The translations under genes and the position numbers were made by a program. The notes beneath the pieces were generated by a model. It was not told the origin of the DNA and made no database searches. It was given only the letters and a program-made list of their open reading frames with translations. A stretch of DNA of 64,000 bases from Stereum hirsutum FP-91666 SS1 (taxonomy: Eukaryota; Basidiomycota; Agaricomycetes; Russulales; Stereaceae): assembly GCF_000264905.1 (NCBI RefSeq), contig NW_006763138.1:124001-188000 (forward strand), read 5' to 3'. This document shows positions 23,799-35,712 of the stretch, piece after piece. Every line of letters starts with the position of its first letter. The stretch's first letter is position 1.

Positions 23799-25015
23799 TT
23801 ATGAGACCTCATCGTGAAGTAAGACATACTCCCGGGTTGACTGTCCAAACTTAAGAACTATTACCATCACACGAGATATCAATGACCGCGGTTGGACGAA
23901 GTGAACTGGAAGCACGCACCATCGCTCGGTTTCAGTTCGTAGAACCTCGTAGTTGGTATGGTTTCGTCGTTAACATGCGTTCCATTGGTGGAGTCGAGAT
24001 CGATTACGAAGGGTCTACGATGGCCGAAGTCAGACATAGTATGGTCAGTGAAGGAGGAAGTGATACTGACTTGATGGATCCTTTTGAGGCTCCATATTCG
24101 TCTTTGGTTTGCACGTAGCGATCTAATGGGAAGAAATTGTGACTTCATGCAACCAGCAAATACGAGGCGCTACATGTACAAACATTGTATGACGGCGTGC
24201 TGCTTGGAGCAAGAAGGGTGATCAATAGGAATATCAGCGACCGTATGGTCTCGTCCTATGAGGTATGCGCTTTGGCGGTGAATGTGAAGGAGATCTAGGG
24301 GCATAACGCGAAGCGCCACAATATATCGCTCAGGATCGTTTCACTTAAAATCAAATGGACACAACTCACCAACTTGTTCGCTCCCTTTGAAGACATACAG
24401 CCTCCAACCTACGACTGGTTTTCGTGCTTCTGGTGGCTCGTTGTACTTTAACAGTGTACTACTCCCATCAACATTCTTCACCGTGTTTGTTGCCGCAGCT
24501 AACAGACCGGACGAGCCGAAATTTGGTTTCATCTTGGCTTCCAGATCCTTGTCAACAGCCGAAGGAGAGCGGGAGCCTGATGGAGCATGAGAAGTACGGC
24601 GAGGGGGAGAGGCAGAACGTCTACTCGAGGAGGGGCCTGCACGGTCTCGGTCTCGATCCCTCTCCCGTCGTGGAGACCGCTCCCGCTCCCGATTACGGGG
24701 ACTATCATACCTGCCCCTTCCTTTTGGGCCGTCGTTCATGTCTCTGCCCTGCTCCCGTCTTTCTCTACGCGGGTCTCCTCGACTGTCTCGCTCGCTGTCC
24801 CTGGCGCGCCTCGAGTCCACACCCTTCCCATAGTCACGGTCCCGGGTATCCCATTCCTTTCTCTTATGTCCTGCATCATAGTCACCATCATTTCTATGAC
24901 CTGAGCTGGTTCTGTCATATTCGCGGTCGTCTCTGTTTCTCCTGGAGTAGTCGCCCTTAGAGTCGTTGTAGGTATTGCGACCACGAAGGTCTGGTTGAGG
25001 AGGACGATGAGACAT
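23799..25015 (-). CDS. SNIP1/Pml1-type FHA protein with RS-rich N-terminus
   Basis: The first exon encodes MSHRPPQPDLRGRNTYND and about 150 residues of Arg/Asp/Ser-rich sequence with RS and RERER runs, then the SNIP1-type lead KPNFGSSGLLAAATNTVKN, LLKYNEPPEARKP and GWRLYVFKGSE. After introns the FHA domain follows: LDLLHIHRQSAYLIGRDHTV, ADIPIDHPSCSKQHAVIQ, then PFVIDLDSTNGTHVNDETIP, RFYELKPSD and STREYVLLHDEVS. GR, SKQH and STNGTHVN are the phosphothreonine-binding motifs. In yeast Pml1 is part of the RES complex, which retains and splices pre-mRNA in the nucleus; human SNIP1 has the same RS plus FHA layout. It is divergently arranged with SGF29, sharing a 430-base promoter region. Confidence 0.9.
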
Positions 25016-25445
25016 ATTGAATGAGCAGCTTGAATCAAGAGACCAGAAGGACAAGAGATAGATATTAGCAGTCGCAGTGGTGTAAAGGGAACGTAGAGCG
25101 TCGAGTTCGTGCTCACCGCAAAGGCACATAAGGGGGCACCCTAACCCAGGTCCTGGGTTAGTTTGAAATTCGGAGGCAAACGAGAACACCGGCCATTCCC
25201 GGTGTATCGCTGTGGCACACGCCTGCGGCATTCCTGTCAGCCACTTCATGTTTGTTTCGAATCGACCCCCACGTCTCACGACTCTACCTCATCCCACTCA
25301 GGCTGGTGGTTGCTGCGATCCACAATCGAGCTCTGGTCCTTAGTCTCTCTTCTGTACCGCCCATCAGGGGGGTTACACCGACTCTGTGGTCCTCTTCCTT
25401 CTTTGTTCGTGTCCACTGCACTGTCATCATCATCTCGGCCACGCG
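25016..25445. promoter_or_regulatory. Bidirectional promoter region, Pml1-type / SGF29
   Basis: 430 bases between two divergent start codons. Pyrimidine-rich on the SGF29 side, no obvious TATA box, as expected of housekeeping genes. Open frames here are overlaps in other frames. Confidence 0.55.
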
Positions 25446-26815
25446 ATGTCCGAAAGAAGACGAGGTGTGGCGTCAAAGCGACCCGCCTCTACGGAAGGTA
25501 ACGGAAATAAAATAAAAATCTACCTATCCAATGTGACCTTGTCGTACAAGACCTCTGATCCATTTCCCTCATTTTCAGAAGTCGAATGTTGGGCACACGC
25601 GGCGGCATCGCTGCAGGCGCTTTCGAAGCTCTCTTTGGTTGCGATGAAGGAAGATACGGTAGGAAAGGTGAACCGGTTATTTTTGGCATGGCCGGCCGAC
25701 GAAGAGCTTCCTACGGGTGGCATCGACGAAGTCAACGATCTTCACAAGAAGTTGAAAAATGGTCTGGCAGAAATCAAAGTAGATGCGGAACGCGAGATCA
25801 AGTATGGCATTCGCGGATCCTGATGATGCACAACTGCTAATCGACTTATCAGGGCGCTCGACGATGCAATAGAAAGCATAGGAGTGCTTATAGCGCTTCG
25901 AACGGCCTCTGAATCAATACCGCCTGGCCCTGGTAACTGGACAGATTTCTTTATGAAGCTACCGAATGCTTGCTCATCTGGTGTCTCGACAGAAAAACGC
26001 GTTAAACGTCCACGAGGTCACTCACCTCCAGGGCCCACAGGCGTATCCACTCCTATGCTTGCAGCTGCAAAGAACGGTCGCGATTCTGTTGGACCAACGA
26101 TTCCTTTCTCTCGCGACCCGAAGGCCCGAAGAGAGGCCCTAGCCAAACAGTTGCCACTCAAAGAGAACAGAATGGTCGCTTTCCACCAACATCCGAAAGG
26201 CAACGGAAATGATCCTAATACTAATTCCGAGTCGCAAGATGAGACATCGTGGATCCTGGCCAAGATAACAAAATGTATCGGTCAAGACAAAAATCGGTTC
26301 GTTTTCTCTCCCACATTCCTTAGACTTAAACTTATTGGTTATCCCAAGATATATCGTCGAGGACGTTGATGCCGATGTCGATGGAAAGGCGATGTGAGTG
26401 ACCATACACGCCACTCCTTGTCTTAATGCTAACTTTCTGTAATACAAAGGACCTGGCATACGACGCTCAGAAATATCATTCCCCTTCCCGATCTCAATGC
26501 GCCTCCGGATAGCCCTACACACCTGAACGCTTACCAAGAGTTTCCCCCTGGCTCGACCGTTATGGCCCTCTACCCTGATACCTCATGTTTCTATCGAGCT
26601 CAAGTCATTGCCTCTCCCAAAGAGGTAAACCCGGGCGGACGCGTGAGTGTAAGCGACACTTGCTGTGACCTTGACTCACCTCTCTCTCTCTATCCCAGGG
26701 CGCTTCTGCGACGAAGTCAAAAGTTGGAAAGGTATACAAGCTCAAATTCGAAGACGATAACGATCAAGAACACACAGTATATGCTGAATGGGTTGTCGAG
26801 TACCCTGGCACATGA
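25446..26815 (+). CDS. SGF29: SGF29 tandem-Tudor protein (SAGA subunit)
   Basis: The N-terminus MSERRRGVASKRPASTE precedes an 80-nt intron, then a helical region with VECWAHAAASLQALSKLS, GIDEVNDLHKKLKNGLAEIK and ALDDAIESIGVLIALR. A Pro/Ser-rich linker follows. The C-terminal SGF29 domain has TWHTTLRNIIPLPDLNAPPD, EFPPGSTVMALYPDTSCFYR, AQVIASPKE, KVYKLKFEDDNDQEHTVYAE and WVVEYPGT before the stop. ALYPDTSCFYRAQV and YKLKFEDD are hallmarks of the tandem Tudor that binds H3K4me2/3 and recruits SAGA. The aromatic and acidic pocket residues appear present. The first intron can also be read through in frame; I prefer splicing because the retained stretch is unlike the family. Confidence 0.92.
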
Positions 26816-27799
26816 CGTCGTGTTGTCATGTTTGCGCTGCTGCCCCATGGGCCTCGCAAACAATCCATTTTCGAAGATAGCTTGGTTCAGAGACCCTTAT
26901 TTATCGCCAAATCTTTGAATTGATTATTATTACAGATGATCTATCGGACCCATGTTTTGGTTATTTTAGCCTGTATTATTGCATTTATTACTATGGGGCT
27001 TCTCGTCTGGCGGCACTCCTAGACTGGTGACCGAGCCTCAGAACTCAGGGGTGAATGACGGTTGGGCGAGTACCTTGAGTTCCCGCCCGCCCGCACCCAT
27101 CTTCACACCGAAGACCGCTCTGAATCGCTGAGGCATCGGCTGGTGACGTCCGCAGTCGAATAGGCTGTTGTCTTACCTCCTGTGGTATTCTCACCTTATC
27201 TGACGAGAGTAAAACATGTGAGGTGCCTTGTCAGGCTGCTTGGATCCGAGGTTAGAGCTCTAGACGGTACCGAGAAATAAGGCCTCGGATCGCTAAGTTC
27301 GGCCTTCCAGGGACATACGTGTCGCTGACATCTGACTCTTCATTGTCGTGGCAGAGGTCGGCAGGAAGTATTGTGATTTGAACTGACTATGTCTGAAGTC
27401 AGCTCCCTTACACTTCTACTGTTCTTCACGGTTTATTTACTTCAGGCCACAGTGGCACCGTACAATCATGGCGGGGTTGAAGTGCGTGATCATCCCGAAC
27501 TGCACTGTTACCACAACGCCCTACTGATCAACCTTTCGTCTACTAGGTCTTGAGCTTCGAACTTCGGCTTTGCGATTCCCACTGACCCCACACGATTCCC
27601 ATACTCGCTTATCAAGGCTTTCCATGGGAGCCGGATATTATAGAGACACCAGCGTCATACCTCGTTAAGGCCGTCCTAGTGTCTGCCCTCGATATTAGGC
27701 GACAATATGTATAACTGTCGTCTCATATCATCCATGGCGTCCTGACATCACACCAACGAAGATACCGAACCATCGAATGAAGCAAGCCTCGTCTATTAG
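26816..27799. other. Intergenic 1 kb, no gene recognised
   Basis: 3' flank of SGF29 and promoter of DUF6533 gene B. No long frame, repeat or RNA gene recognised. Confidence 0.55.
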
Positions 27800-29268
27800 A
27801 TGACCGCCTACTATGTCATGCCATACTCTCGCCCCGGATCATTCTACACCTACACGCAGACGGATCCTCCAGCAACAATTGCTCGTAAGTATTACTTCCG
27901 TGGGCTGAGAAGACGGTTTAGTAACGTATTAACCTTTGTGCCGGACAGTTCTGGCAATGTCTTTTCTCGTGGGCGTAATATATGCCTCTTTTTAATGCTT
28001 TACTCACGATGCTGATTGATACATAGTGCTGGGACATGATCATCACTTTCGGCGATGAGGTCAGTGTTTCTTGTCCAGTAAAGGTTCGCCGACGTTGTTC
28101 GGGGCACTTACTCTTACGGCACTCGTCTCGTAGGTAGAGTATATCTGGAGGTCAGCCTCCGTCCCTCGAAAGGCTTATTAGGACTTACAACGCCGCTGCG
28201 ATGAATCAGAGGGCCATGGTCAAATCTGAAATCGTTTTATTTCATCGTACGCTTCGTAACGCTATTCTCTCAACTGTAATGTTTCTTATCCTTCTAATCT
28301 TGGTATTCCTATCTAATGATGCAACATCGCAGTATGAACGTTACATTGACATTTACCCAGCCCTCGTATCACTGCCCTATTCTTTCCAGTGTTGAGATAC
28401 TGTCGTCTATCGTGTTGATGGCGCTCACACATGTGCTCATGACGGTTAGAGGTCAGTCCTTTCCTACTCGTAGTACATAGCCCTGCTGAAAGTTGTGCCT
28501 ACAACCAGTCTGCTCACTGTATAGAGACACGAGATTCATCTATCACGGCATCCGTTTTTTATGTTTCATGGAGATAGCTGGTCTGATCATCGTATATTCT
28601 CTGACGAGACCAGACGGCATAATCTGTGACCATGAGTTCTCCTCAAATCAGGTCCAAAGGTTTGGTTTCGCGTGAGTTCCTACTTTCCACGCACTAACGT
28701 AACATAACTAAAATCTGAACGCGAGGACCAGAGTACCTCCTCTGATTTTCAACACCATTCTCCTGGCATTGACATTGATCAAGTTCCATCGATCGCTTCG
28801 ACGCGGATGGGGTCGTGTACCTGCAGTAACGAAGTTCATGCAAGACGGCATCTGGGCATATGCTTTACCATCGAGTAAAACATTAATTTCCTTGTTTCTT
28901 CTATGCACTACTTATGCCTACCGCACAGCAACGGTAGCATTGACCTTATGCATGAACTACTTCGGCGGCATACCATATGTAGGCTCCGGCAGGGCGTGAG
29001 TTCTCTCCCGGCGTTTCTAAAGATTTTGCGCTCACCGTCTCATGATATAGCTGTATCGGTGCTGTCAATGGCTTCTGTGTAAGTCTATATCCCCACGCGA
29101 TACGTCCGTCAGCAGCCGTTGAATTGTCCTCCTGTCTTATACTAATAGGGATACCGTCTCATCATCAACACCTTCAAGATGCTTCAAACTGCAACTGAAA
29201 TTGACCGGACAGAGTTCACTTCTCTGTACATAAGCGACCCGAACACACGTACATCGGTCGACCTTTGA
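27800..29268 (+). CDS. DUF6533 seven-helix membrane protein (paralogue B)
   Basis: Paralogue of the gene at 21851-23280, on the opposite strand, with the same exon plan. It starts MTAYYVMPYSRPGSFYTYTQ. The DUF6533 region is LLAMSFLVGCWDMIITFGDE, VEYIWRGPWSNLKSFYF and IVRFVTLFSQLMNVTLTF. It continues with YHCPILSSVEILSSIVLMAL, THVLMTVR, CSLYRDTRFIYHGIRFLCF, MEIAGLIIVYSLTRPDGIIC, PPLIFNTILLALTLIKFHRS and AVTKFMQDGIWAYALPSS. It ends GYRLIINTFKMLQTATEIDR and NTRTSVDL. At first the exon near 28335-28450 seemed frameshifted, but using the donor at about 28277 (phase 2) the frame is kept and matches paralogue A. Seven membrane helices are expected; the function is unknown. Confidence 0.82.
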
Positions 29269-30001
29269 AAGCACCGTATTTTTGTAATCCCAATATCTCC
29301 CAATCATACACCTGATGACGGTCCACTACGTCCTTACCATCTCTTTTACTCGGAACAAGCTCAGAGACTCGAAGCATCGTCGACTACACACACTGTAGAT
29401 TATTTTCTGGATGTTATATTCCGCAGGTTCACCACATGATACGAAACAAGTGCCTCGTTTGAGGCGGGGGGACTCGGATGTGGTACCGGCGTTTATTATG
29501 GAGCTTCATCTTCAGGGGTAATTTTCTAGGTCTGTATCTATTTCCTAAGAGAGTCGTGTGGCACTGAGACGCATGCAAATTGTGTATTGGTTACTGGGAG
29601 GTCGAACTTGGAGGAAACAGGAAGAATGATATTTCATAAGTTGGGCCACAGTTAGAGTAAACAAACACTCTTGCGTGGGAAGAAAAGGCGCTTCCGAAAA
29701 CCTGCTTTAACGCGTACGCGACTTGTCGCGTCCTTGTATCGAACTTTGTCCGAGCACCAACATAACAACTATATATCCCCGAGCTCTCTTAGAGCCATAG
29801 TTCTCTCAAAACATCTGCTGCCTTGGTCACAGAACCGTCTTGCTAGGCTCATTGTGACAGCAAACCGAAGGCTCGGATTGCGTTTGTCGTGGGTTGCTCG
29901 CTTAGTGTCGTACCACTTTCCCTCTTCTCACACCTCTTTTGGCCAACAGCGCTGTTCTTTGTTCGACCTACAAGTTGATTGTTTCATCACGATTGGAGAC
30001 C
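29269..30001. other. Intergenic 0.7 kb upstream of the sterol isomerase gene
   Basis: 3' flank of DUF6533-B and promoter of the EBP gene, with a weak TATATA at about 29770. A plus-strand frame from 29671 is not supported by any family. Confidence 0.5.
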
Positions 30002-31064
<1,063 letters not shown>

Positions 31065-31497
31065 AACATCAAAATATACACCAGTGCTATCGACTCCGGA
31101 GCATAGCTCAATATCGCTTCAACGAAGTGGTGTTCTGGGTGCATGCGCAAGTACAGAACTACTTGCACGGATTTTGACTTACGGACGGTTCTTTTGGCAC
31201 GAAGTCGGGCTGCATAATGTTTCCTTGCTGGACCCTATATATCTAAACAACCATAGTCTTCTCATTCTTGGATCATCGTTTGGGCATTGTATACTATCTA
31301 GTGGCTAGTGCAACTTTAGCTCTGATTCGGGCTTACAGGACAGAAGTCATACGGCTTGACTTTCTGTAGCCGCCTCTGCACGACCCATGCCCTGTTGGCG
31401 GACAACTCGTTGGTGAATATTGATGCGATTTTAGTTCCGACTTCGGTGGAGTGAAAGAGATTGTAGTCATATGCAGTAACCTACACATAATGCTATG
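31065..31497. other. Intergenic, 3' flank of EBP gene to tRNA
   Basis: No gene recognised. Confidence 0.55.
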
Positions 31498-31592
31498 TCC
31501 CGCTTAGCTCAGCGGTAGTAGCGCTTCACTAGTATCATGGACTGTCAAGTCCGGCTATGAAGAGGTCAGTCGTTCAAATCGGCTAGTGGGAA
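31498..31592 (+). tRNA. tRNA-Thr(AGT) with a 22-nt intron
   Basis: Full cloverleaf. The acceptor stem TCCCGCT (31498-31504) pairs with AGTGGGA (31585-31591), with one G-T wobble, and discriminator A follows at 31592. The D arm is 507-522 with loop AGCGGTAG. The anticodon stem CTTCA (524-528) pairs with TGAAG (558-562). The loop is C-T-A-G-T-A, the intron runs 31535-31556, then A at 557. The anticodon AGT (531-533) reads ACU as threonine. The variable loop is AGGTC. The T stem AGTCG/CGGCT encloses TTCAAAT. The intron sits after position 37, as in nuclear tRNA genes. A TTTT at 31594-31597 is a likely Pol III terminator. CCA is not encoded. Confidence 0.95.
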
Positions 31593-31752
31593 TATTTTGC
31601 CCGCATTGACGCCGGTATACTCCAATTGTGACGAACTGCTGTTGTTTCAGAAGGTTGTTTTTGATTCGGAGCCTTGAGACCTCATCTCTGTTACATAATT
31701 CGCATTGAGACTACACATTCGCGACATCACAATAAACAGTTCCAGGTGATCA

Positions 31753-33468
31753 TCACCCACAATACATATTCGACTCACTCGAAGCTATAACAACGGTAGC
31801 GGATATGTCCTCCAAAATCGTCGGTACAACCTCGCGAAGTTCCAATAAATCTGCTTCTAAGATAGTGCAGCCCGTCAACTTGAGCCCTCGCACCGGACGG
31901 CCTAAACCACGCCGTCTCCTGAGCATATCCAAGGTGGCATCTATACACGTGCGGTGGTATAACATAGAACTCCCCATACTATTATCTTTCGTGAGGTCGA
32001 CCCTGCACACGCGGATGAAGTCCAAGGAGGGCAGGACCATGAAGTTGACGGTACCTTCGTCCGAGGTCGCCGTTGGAGAGGTAGCCGTTGGAGAGGTAGC
32101 AATGAGAAGGGATATGGCTTCCACAGACTTGCGATGGATTTCCAAAGATCTGACGGACGGAAAAGCCGAGAGAACCTCCGGTTCAGTGAATTGGTAGAGG
32201 ACAAGTTTACGAATGGTGGTGGGTGATAGCGCCTCCACGGCTGCACGGAGGGCAGGGACATGAACGAGATTCCCGGAGGCGACGAATGCGAGTAGAGAGG
32301 GTATCCTGATGGTGAGTGTCAGAACTGGTTTATTCGATCGTGACCTCTCATGTGGAGGCCTAATAGGCTGGGACTGCCCCGGCCAGTACTCGAGGGTCAG
32401 CCCGTCAATGAGCATTTCAGTTATCGCAGGGTGTTGCCGGTGAAGATGAGGTGCTAGTAGTTCTGCGACGGCAGTACAGCTCTCCGAGCCATTGGATGCC
32501 ATGACTGTAACTCGAACGGCGGTGGTTCGGGGAAAGCATAGCACGCGAAGAAGGCCCGCGCAACATGCGACGTGATCATGAAGGTTGAGAATGGACAGGT
32601 GGGGCAGGTCAATCTGACGCGTCGGAGCAGCATCGACTCTGAGAACCGGGGATACAACAGTGATAAGGTCAAGGACTTGGAGGTTTGGATTGTTCTCGAG
32701 TATGTGGAAAAGAGGCTCGTAGGATGGCATTGGCTTGATTGTGTGTAACCGTAGCCGCGTGAGACTTTGGAAGAAGGGGAACGGCTGACTGATGCCTACT
32801 CGTGATAGGCTGAGTTCGGTCAGGCCAGGAGCATTGAAATTCGGGGGAAGAGAGATGATGGTGTTAGCGTCGTTTGTTAGAAGACATAACTCTCGTAGAA
32901 CGGGAGCTGGTCGTTGGAGCAGCGTCGCGAGGTATGCGAAAAACTCGTCGCGTCGGTAGCCTCCGGTAGGGAAAGGGTTTGCGTACGTGATGGACGAGTC
33001 TGTCTGCGAGAGCACGAGATCTCCGATATGAATATCCTCTATCTGGTCGAGATGCTGTTGGATGGTGTCGAGAACGGCCTGCTGCAGTCGTTGTATCTTT
33101 CCCCAGATTGGTATCGGGATGGCGTACGAAACTCTCCCAGTTCTGACGGACAGTGGAGTCGCTTGGGCACGGGAAAGGAAGCTTGCGACCCAGTCCGGGC
33201 CAAGATTGAAAGGGAGCTGCCCCCAGAGGTGGGGCTGCTTCAGTGCAACTTCCCTCCAATGGGAGCATGTATGCGTCACCGTCAACCATCCAAGAACTGG
33301 CCCTTTGCAAGCCTGGGGACCACGCATGACCACGATTTCCCCGAAATCGTTATCAGGTTCAGGGTTAAGCCCAGCGTAGAGAGATGGTGGATTATCTCTC
33401 ATGAGCAGGAAGAAACATCGCCCAAGTATCTCGATCGGAAGCTTTGAGACTGGGGACGCCTGGGACAT
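31753..33468 (-). CDS. F-box / LRR-like protein (paralogue 1)
   Basis: 571 codons in one exon. The N-terminal F-box-like motif is SPVSKLPIEILGRCFFLLMR with VTHTCSHWREVALKQPHLWG (the usual WRxVAL...P.LW). Irregular leucine-rich segments follow, such as LRELCLLTNDANTIISLP, LTELSLSRVGIS, LTRLRLHTIKPM and LQVLDLI. It ends LDMLRRRRGLGRPVRGLKLT, GCTILEADLLELREVVPTIL. The protein at 41918-43779 has the same order and matching ends. F-box proteins link substrates to SCF ubiquitin ligases, but substrates of these mushroom proteins are unknown. The open frame continues upstream of the chosen ATG (FRARRGPYWLNI), and paralogue 2 has about 70 extra N-terminal residues, so an upstream exon between 33500 and 33800 is possible. 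Confidence 0.85.
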   Translation of the reverse strand: MSQASPVSKLPIEILGRCFFLLMRDNPPSLYAGLNPEPDNDFGEIVVMRGPQACKGPVLGWLTVTHTCSHWREVALKQPHLWGQLPFNLGPDWVASFLSRAQATPLSVRTGRVSYAIPIPIWGKIQRLQQAVLDTIQQHLDQIEDIHIGDLVLSQTDSSITYANPFPTGGYRRDEFFAYLATLLQRPAPVLRELCLLTNDANTIISLPPNFNAPGLTELSLSRVGISQPFPFFQSLTRLRLHTIKPMPSYEPLFHILENNPNLQVLDLITVVSPVLRVDAAPTRQIDLPHLSILNLHDHVACCAGLLRVLCFPRTTAVRVTVMASNGSESCTAVAELLAPHLHRQHPAITEMLIDGLTLEYWPGQSQPIRPPHERSRSNKPVLTLTIRIPSLLAFVASGNLVHVPALRAAVEALSPTTIRKLVLYQFTEPEVLSAFPSVRSLEIHRKSVEAISLLIATSPTATSPTATSDEGTVNFMVLPSLDFIRVCRVDLTKDNSMGSSMLYHRTCIDATLDMLRRRRGLGRPVRGLKLTGCTILEADLLELREVVPTILEDISATVVIASSESNMYCG

Positions 33469-34378
33469 GATATTGAGCCAGTATGGGCCGCGCCGTGCTC
33501 TAAATTCTCTGTGAACAAAATTATGTTAAGACGATGCATATGGAAAGGCGACGAGATACTGACTACAAGTTAGCTCTGAGTCGTAGTTGTTGTGGTTCGT
33601 GAATGAGCTCGAACATCGAACTTGAACATAGTTACTTACGTGCGTGAGAGCCGGCAAGAATGAGGATCCCACGTTCCTGCTGGTAGGAATGTGTCCCAAT
33701 CGCACTACTACACTACGGTGAGAAGTGATTCTTTTTGTATCTTGCACCCTCTCAAGCAACAGCCAGGAAATGCGTTGGTAGGGCCACCGGATGTCGTTGG
33801 CGCTACAGCGCCACACGGGTGGCACTTCGTATTACGCCGATTTCCCGCTGCCCCGCGAGACCCACTACCAAAATAGCGGGAATGCAAAAGCGCAGGCCTA
33901 CCGACATCGTTTCTACCCCAACAATAAAGAATCCAACCTGATTCGGTATTCAAGATAAAGATACAATAGTAGATACGCATCAGAGCGAGTAAGTTGGTCG
34001 AGTGTAGGCTACAAAGTTCGGTATAGAGGTAAAGTCCCAGGAGGAAGCGTATTTCCACGAAGACAAAGAAAGCGACAAACGAGAAGACGAGAAGACCAAA
34101 GGAAAGGCGTGCAATAAATCCGATTTGAGACCAGGGAGCGAAAAATGAGCATGGTGTCTAGATCAGAGAGCAATGCGACTGTAACGGGTACGGAGAAGGT
34201 ATGCAGGTGAGACGGCAAACTGGCTTGGCTGCTATCAACACAAAAGAGAGAGGACTGGGACGACGAGTGAGAGTAGCATCCAGGCCGGAGTATGTGTGAT
34301 CGATGCACTGCAGGATACGGAGACAAAGAATCAGCACTCGACATAACAGCGCAGACCAAATAAAGAGAAAGCTCAAAT
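33469..34378. other. Intergenic 0.9 kb
   Basis: Upstream region of F-box gene 1 (may hold a first exon) and 3' flank of the secreted-protein gene. No other structure recognised. Confidence 0.45.
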
Positions 34379-35712
34379 TCACCTGCTCGTCAACCTCTGC
34401 GGCGTCTCCAACATCTTCACCTCCATCAACGCCACCAGCCCATCCACCGCACTCGTCCCATTCGCGCCCACACTCAAAAAATGATTAATCCCGTCCGATC
34501 CGTTCGCCAACAGGCCGCTCACGTACGTCACAGTGGTGAGGTACACGTAGCCGTTGGCCGTCGTTTGGCCGGAGAAGGTGAGGTTGGAGGTGGATAGGGA
34601 GGAGGTGGCGGAGGTGGAGTTGAAGGTGGAGGTGGGGAGGATGGAGGGTTGCGAGGTTATGTTGCCGACGAGCCAGTCTCTGGAGAGAAGAGGTAGAGTG
34701 AGCTGGAGAAGGGAGAAAAGGGGAGGGAGGGTCGTACCGGCCGAGGTTGTACCTGTATTGAGGGAGGTGAGGTTAGATATGAGAAATGTGAAGAACAGGG
34801 AGGCCAAGCGAAGTCTTACCCGTTGAAGATGATGTCATGGCCCTCTATGTACAAGGCATTGCATTAGAACGGATGAAACTTCACGATGGACAAGAAGACG
34901 AACGGGATGAAGGAAGCTCGTATGATACCGCCATGAATACGGCGCCACTAGTAGAGAGGTAAATGCTAAGTTAGGTGGGAGCAAGAGTGATGGCAACGAC
35001 ATACCTGTTGGCCGCCTCACCATCCTGTACCCAATACCGAAAGTGGTTTCCCCCTATCATGAAGTGCGTGAGATGATATCATAACTCGAAAGATGCTTGA
35101 AGATCATTCACCCTCAATAGACTCTTTGCATGTACCTATTGAAGCATCGCCGTAGTCGTATCTAATCACAGCAGTCTCGTTCACTGAACGTGCGTAGGTG
35201 TTCTGATTAGCCGAGGATAACCAGGGAAAGGGAGCGAGGTGGAACTCACGAAGACCGTTCCCGTCTCCGAGATTCGCACCCTGGTCGTTACCCGAATGTT
35301 GACCGAGGCATTCGCTGGCCATGTCGAAGGAGCTGCGCAGCAAGTATGAGTTGCTGCAATATGTATTTCGGTGCTACACTGCAGAACACACGTACTTGAA
35401 GTAATTGCGAAGACCTCCGTTCTCTGACGAATCTACCAATACAGCTTGGTCTGATGTCCCAAGGATGACAGCGTTAATGGGCTCAGAGAGACCCAACGGC
35501 GAGGTATCGGCGACGGTCTGTTGACTGTATTGAGCCGTAGAAGCTGAACACGAACGGGCTGCACGTACGGTCAACCAAGTCCCTCCGTTGTCTCGCGGAT
35601 CGTAGAAGCCCTGGGATGGCACAGCTCGTTTCGAGCTCGATGATGGCACGGCGAGGGCATATGCGAACACTGGAGATAGGAAGAGGATCTGGAAGAGTTC
35701 ACGAGAGAGCAT
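34379..35712 (-). CDS. Secreted protein of a conserved fungal family, function unknown
   Basis: At least five exons. The signal peptide MLSRELFQILFLSPVFAYALA leads to VPSSSSKRAVPSQGFYDPRD, where KR is a possible processing site. Then NGGTWLTVRAARSCSAS, GLSEPINAVILGTSDQAVLV and LRNYFK. Next exons: SFDMASECLGQHSGNDQGAN with LGDGNGL, VNETAVIRYDYGDASIGTCK, GNHFRYWVQDGEAAN, SGAVFMAVSYELP, EGHDIIFNG and NLGRDWLVGNITSQ. The last exon is Ser/Thr-rich and has GYVYLTTVTYVSGLLANGSD and TSAVDGLVALMEVKML. I recognise the pattern (NHFRYWVQ, HDII.NGYNLGRDWLVGN) from uncharacterised secreted proteins of Agaricomycetes, but know no domain name or function. The ATG at 35712 begins a good signal peptide. A small exon is inferred to split SYELPS from EGHD. 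Confidence 0.78.

Noticed and set aside
24424..24960. 178-codon plus-strand open frame
   Set aside because: Antisense of the RS-rich exon of the Pml1-type gene.
28335..28450. Apparent frameshift in DUF6533 gene B
   Set aside because: Using the donor at about 28277 in phase 2 keeps the frame and aligns residue for residue with paralogue A.
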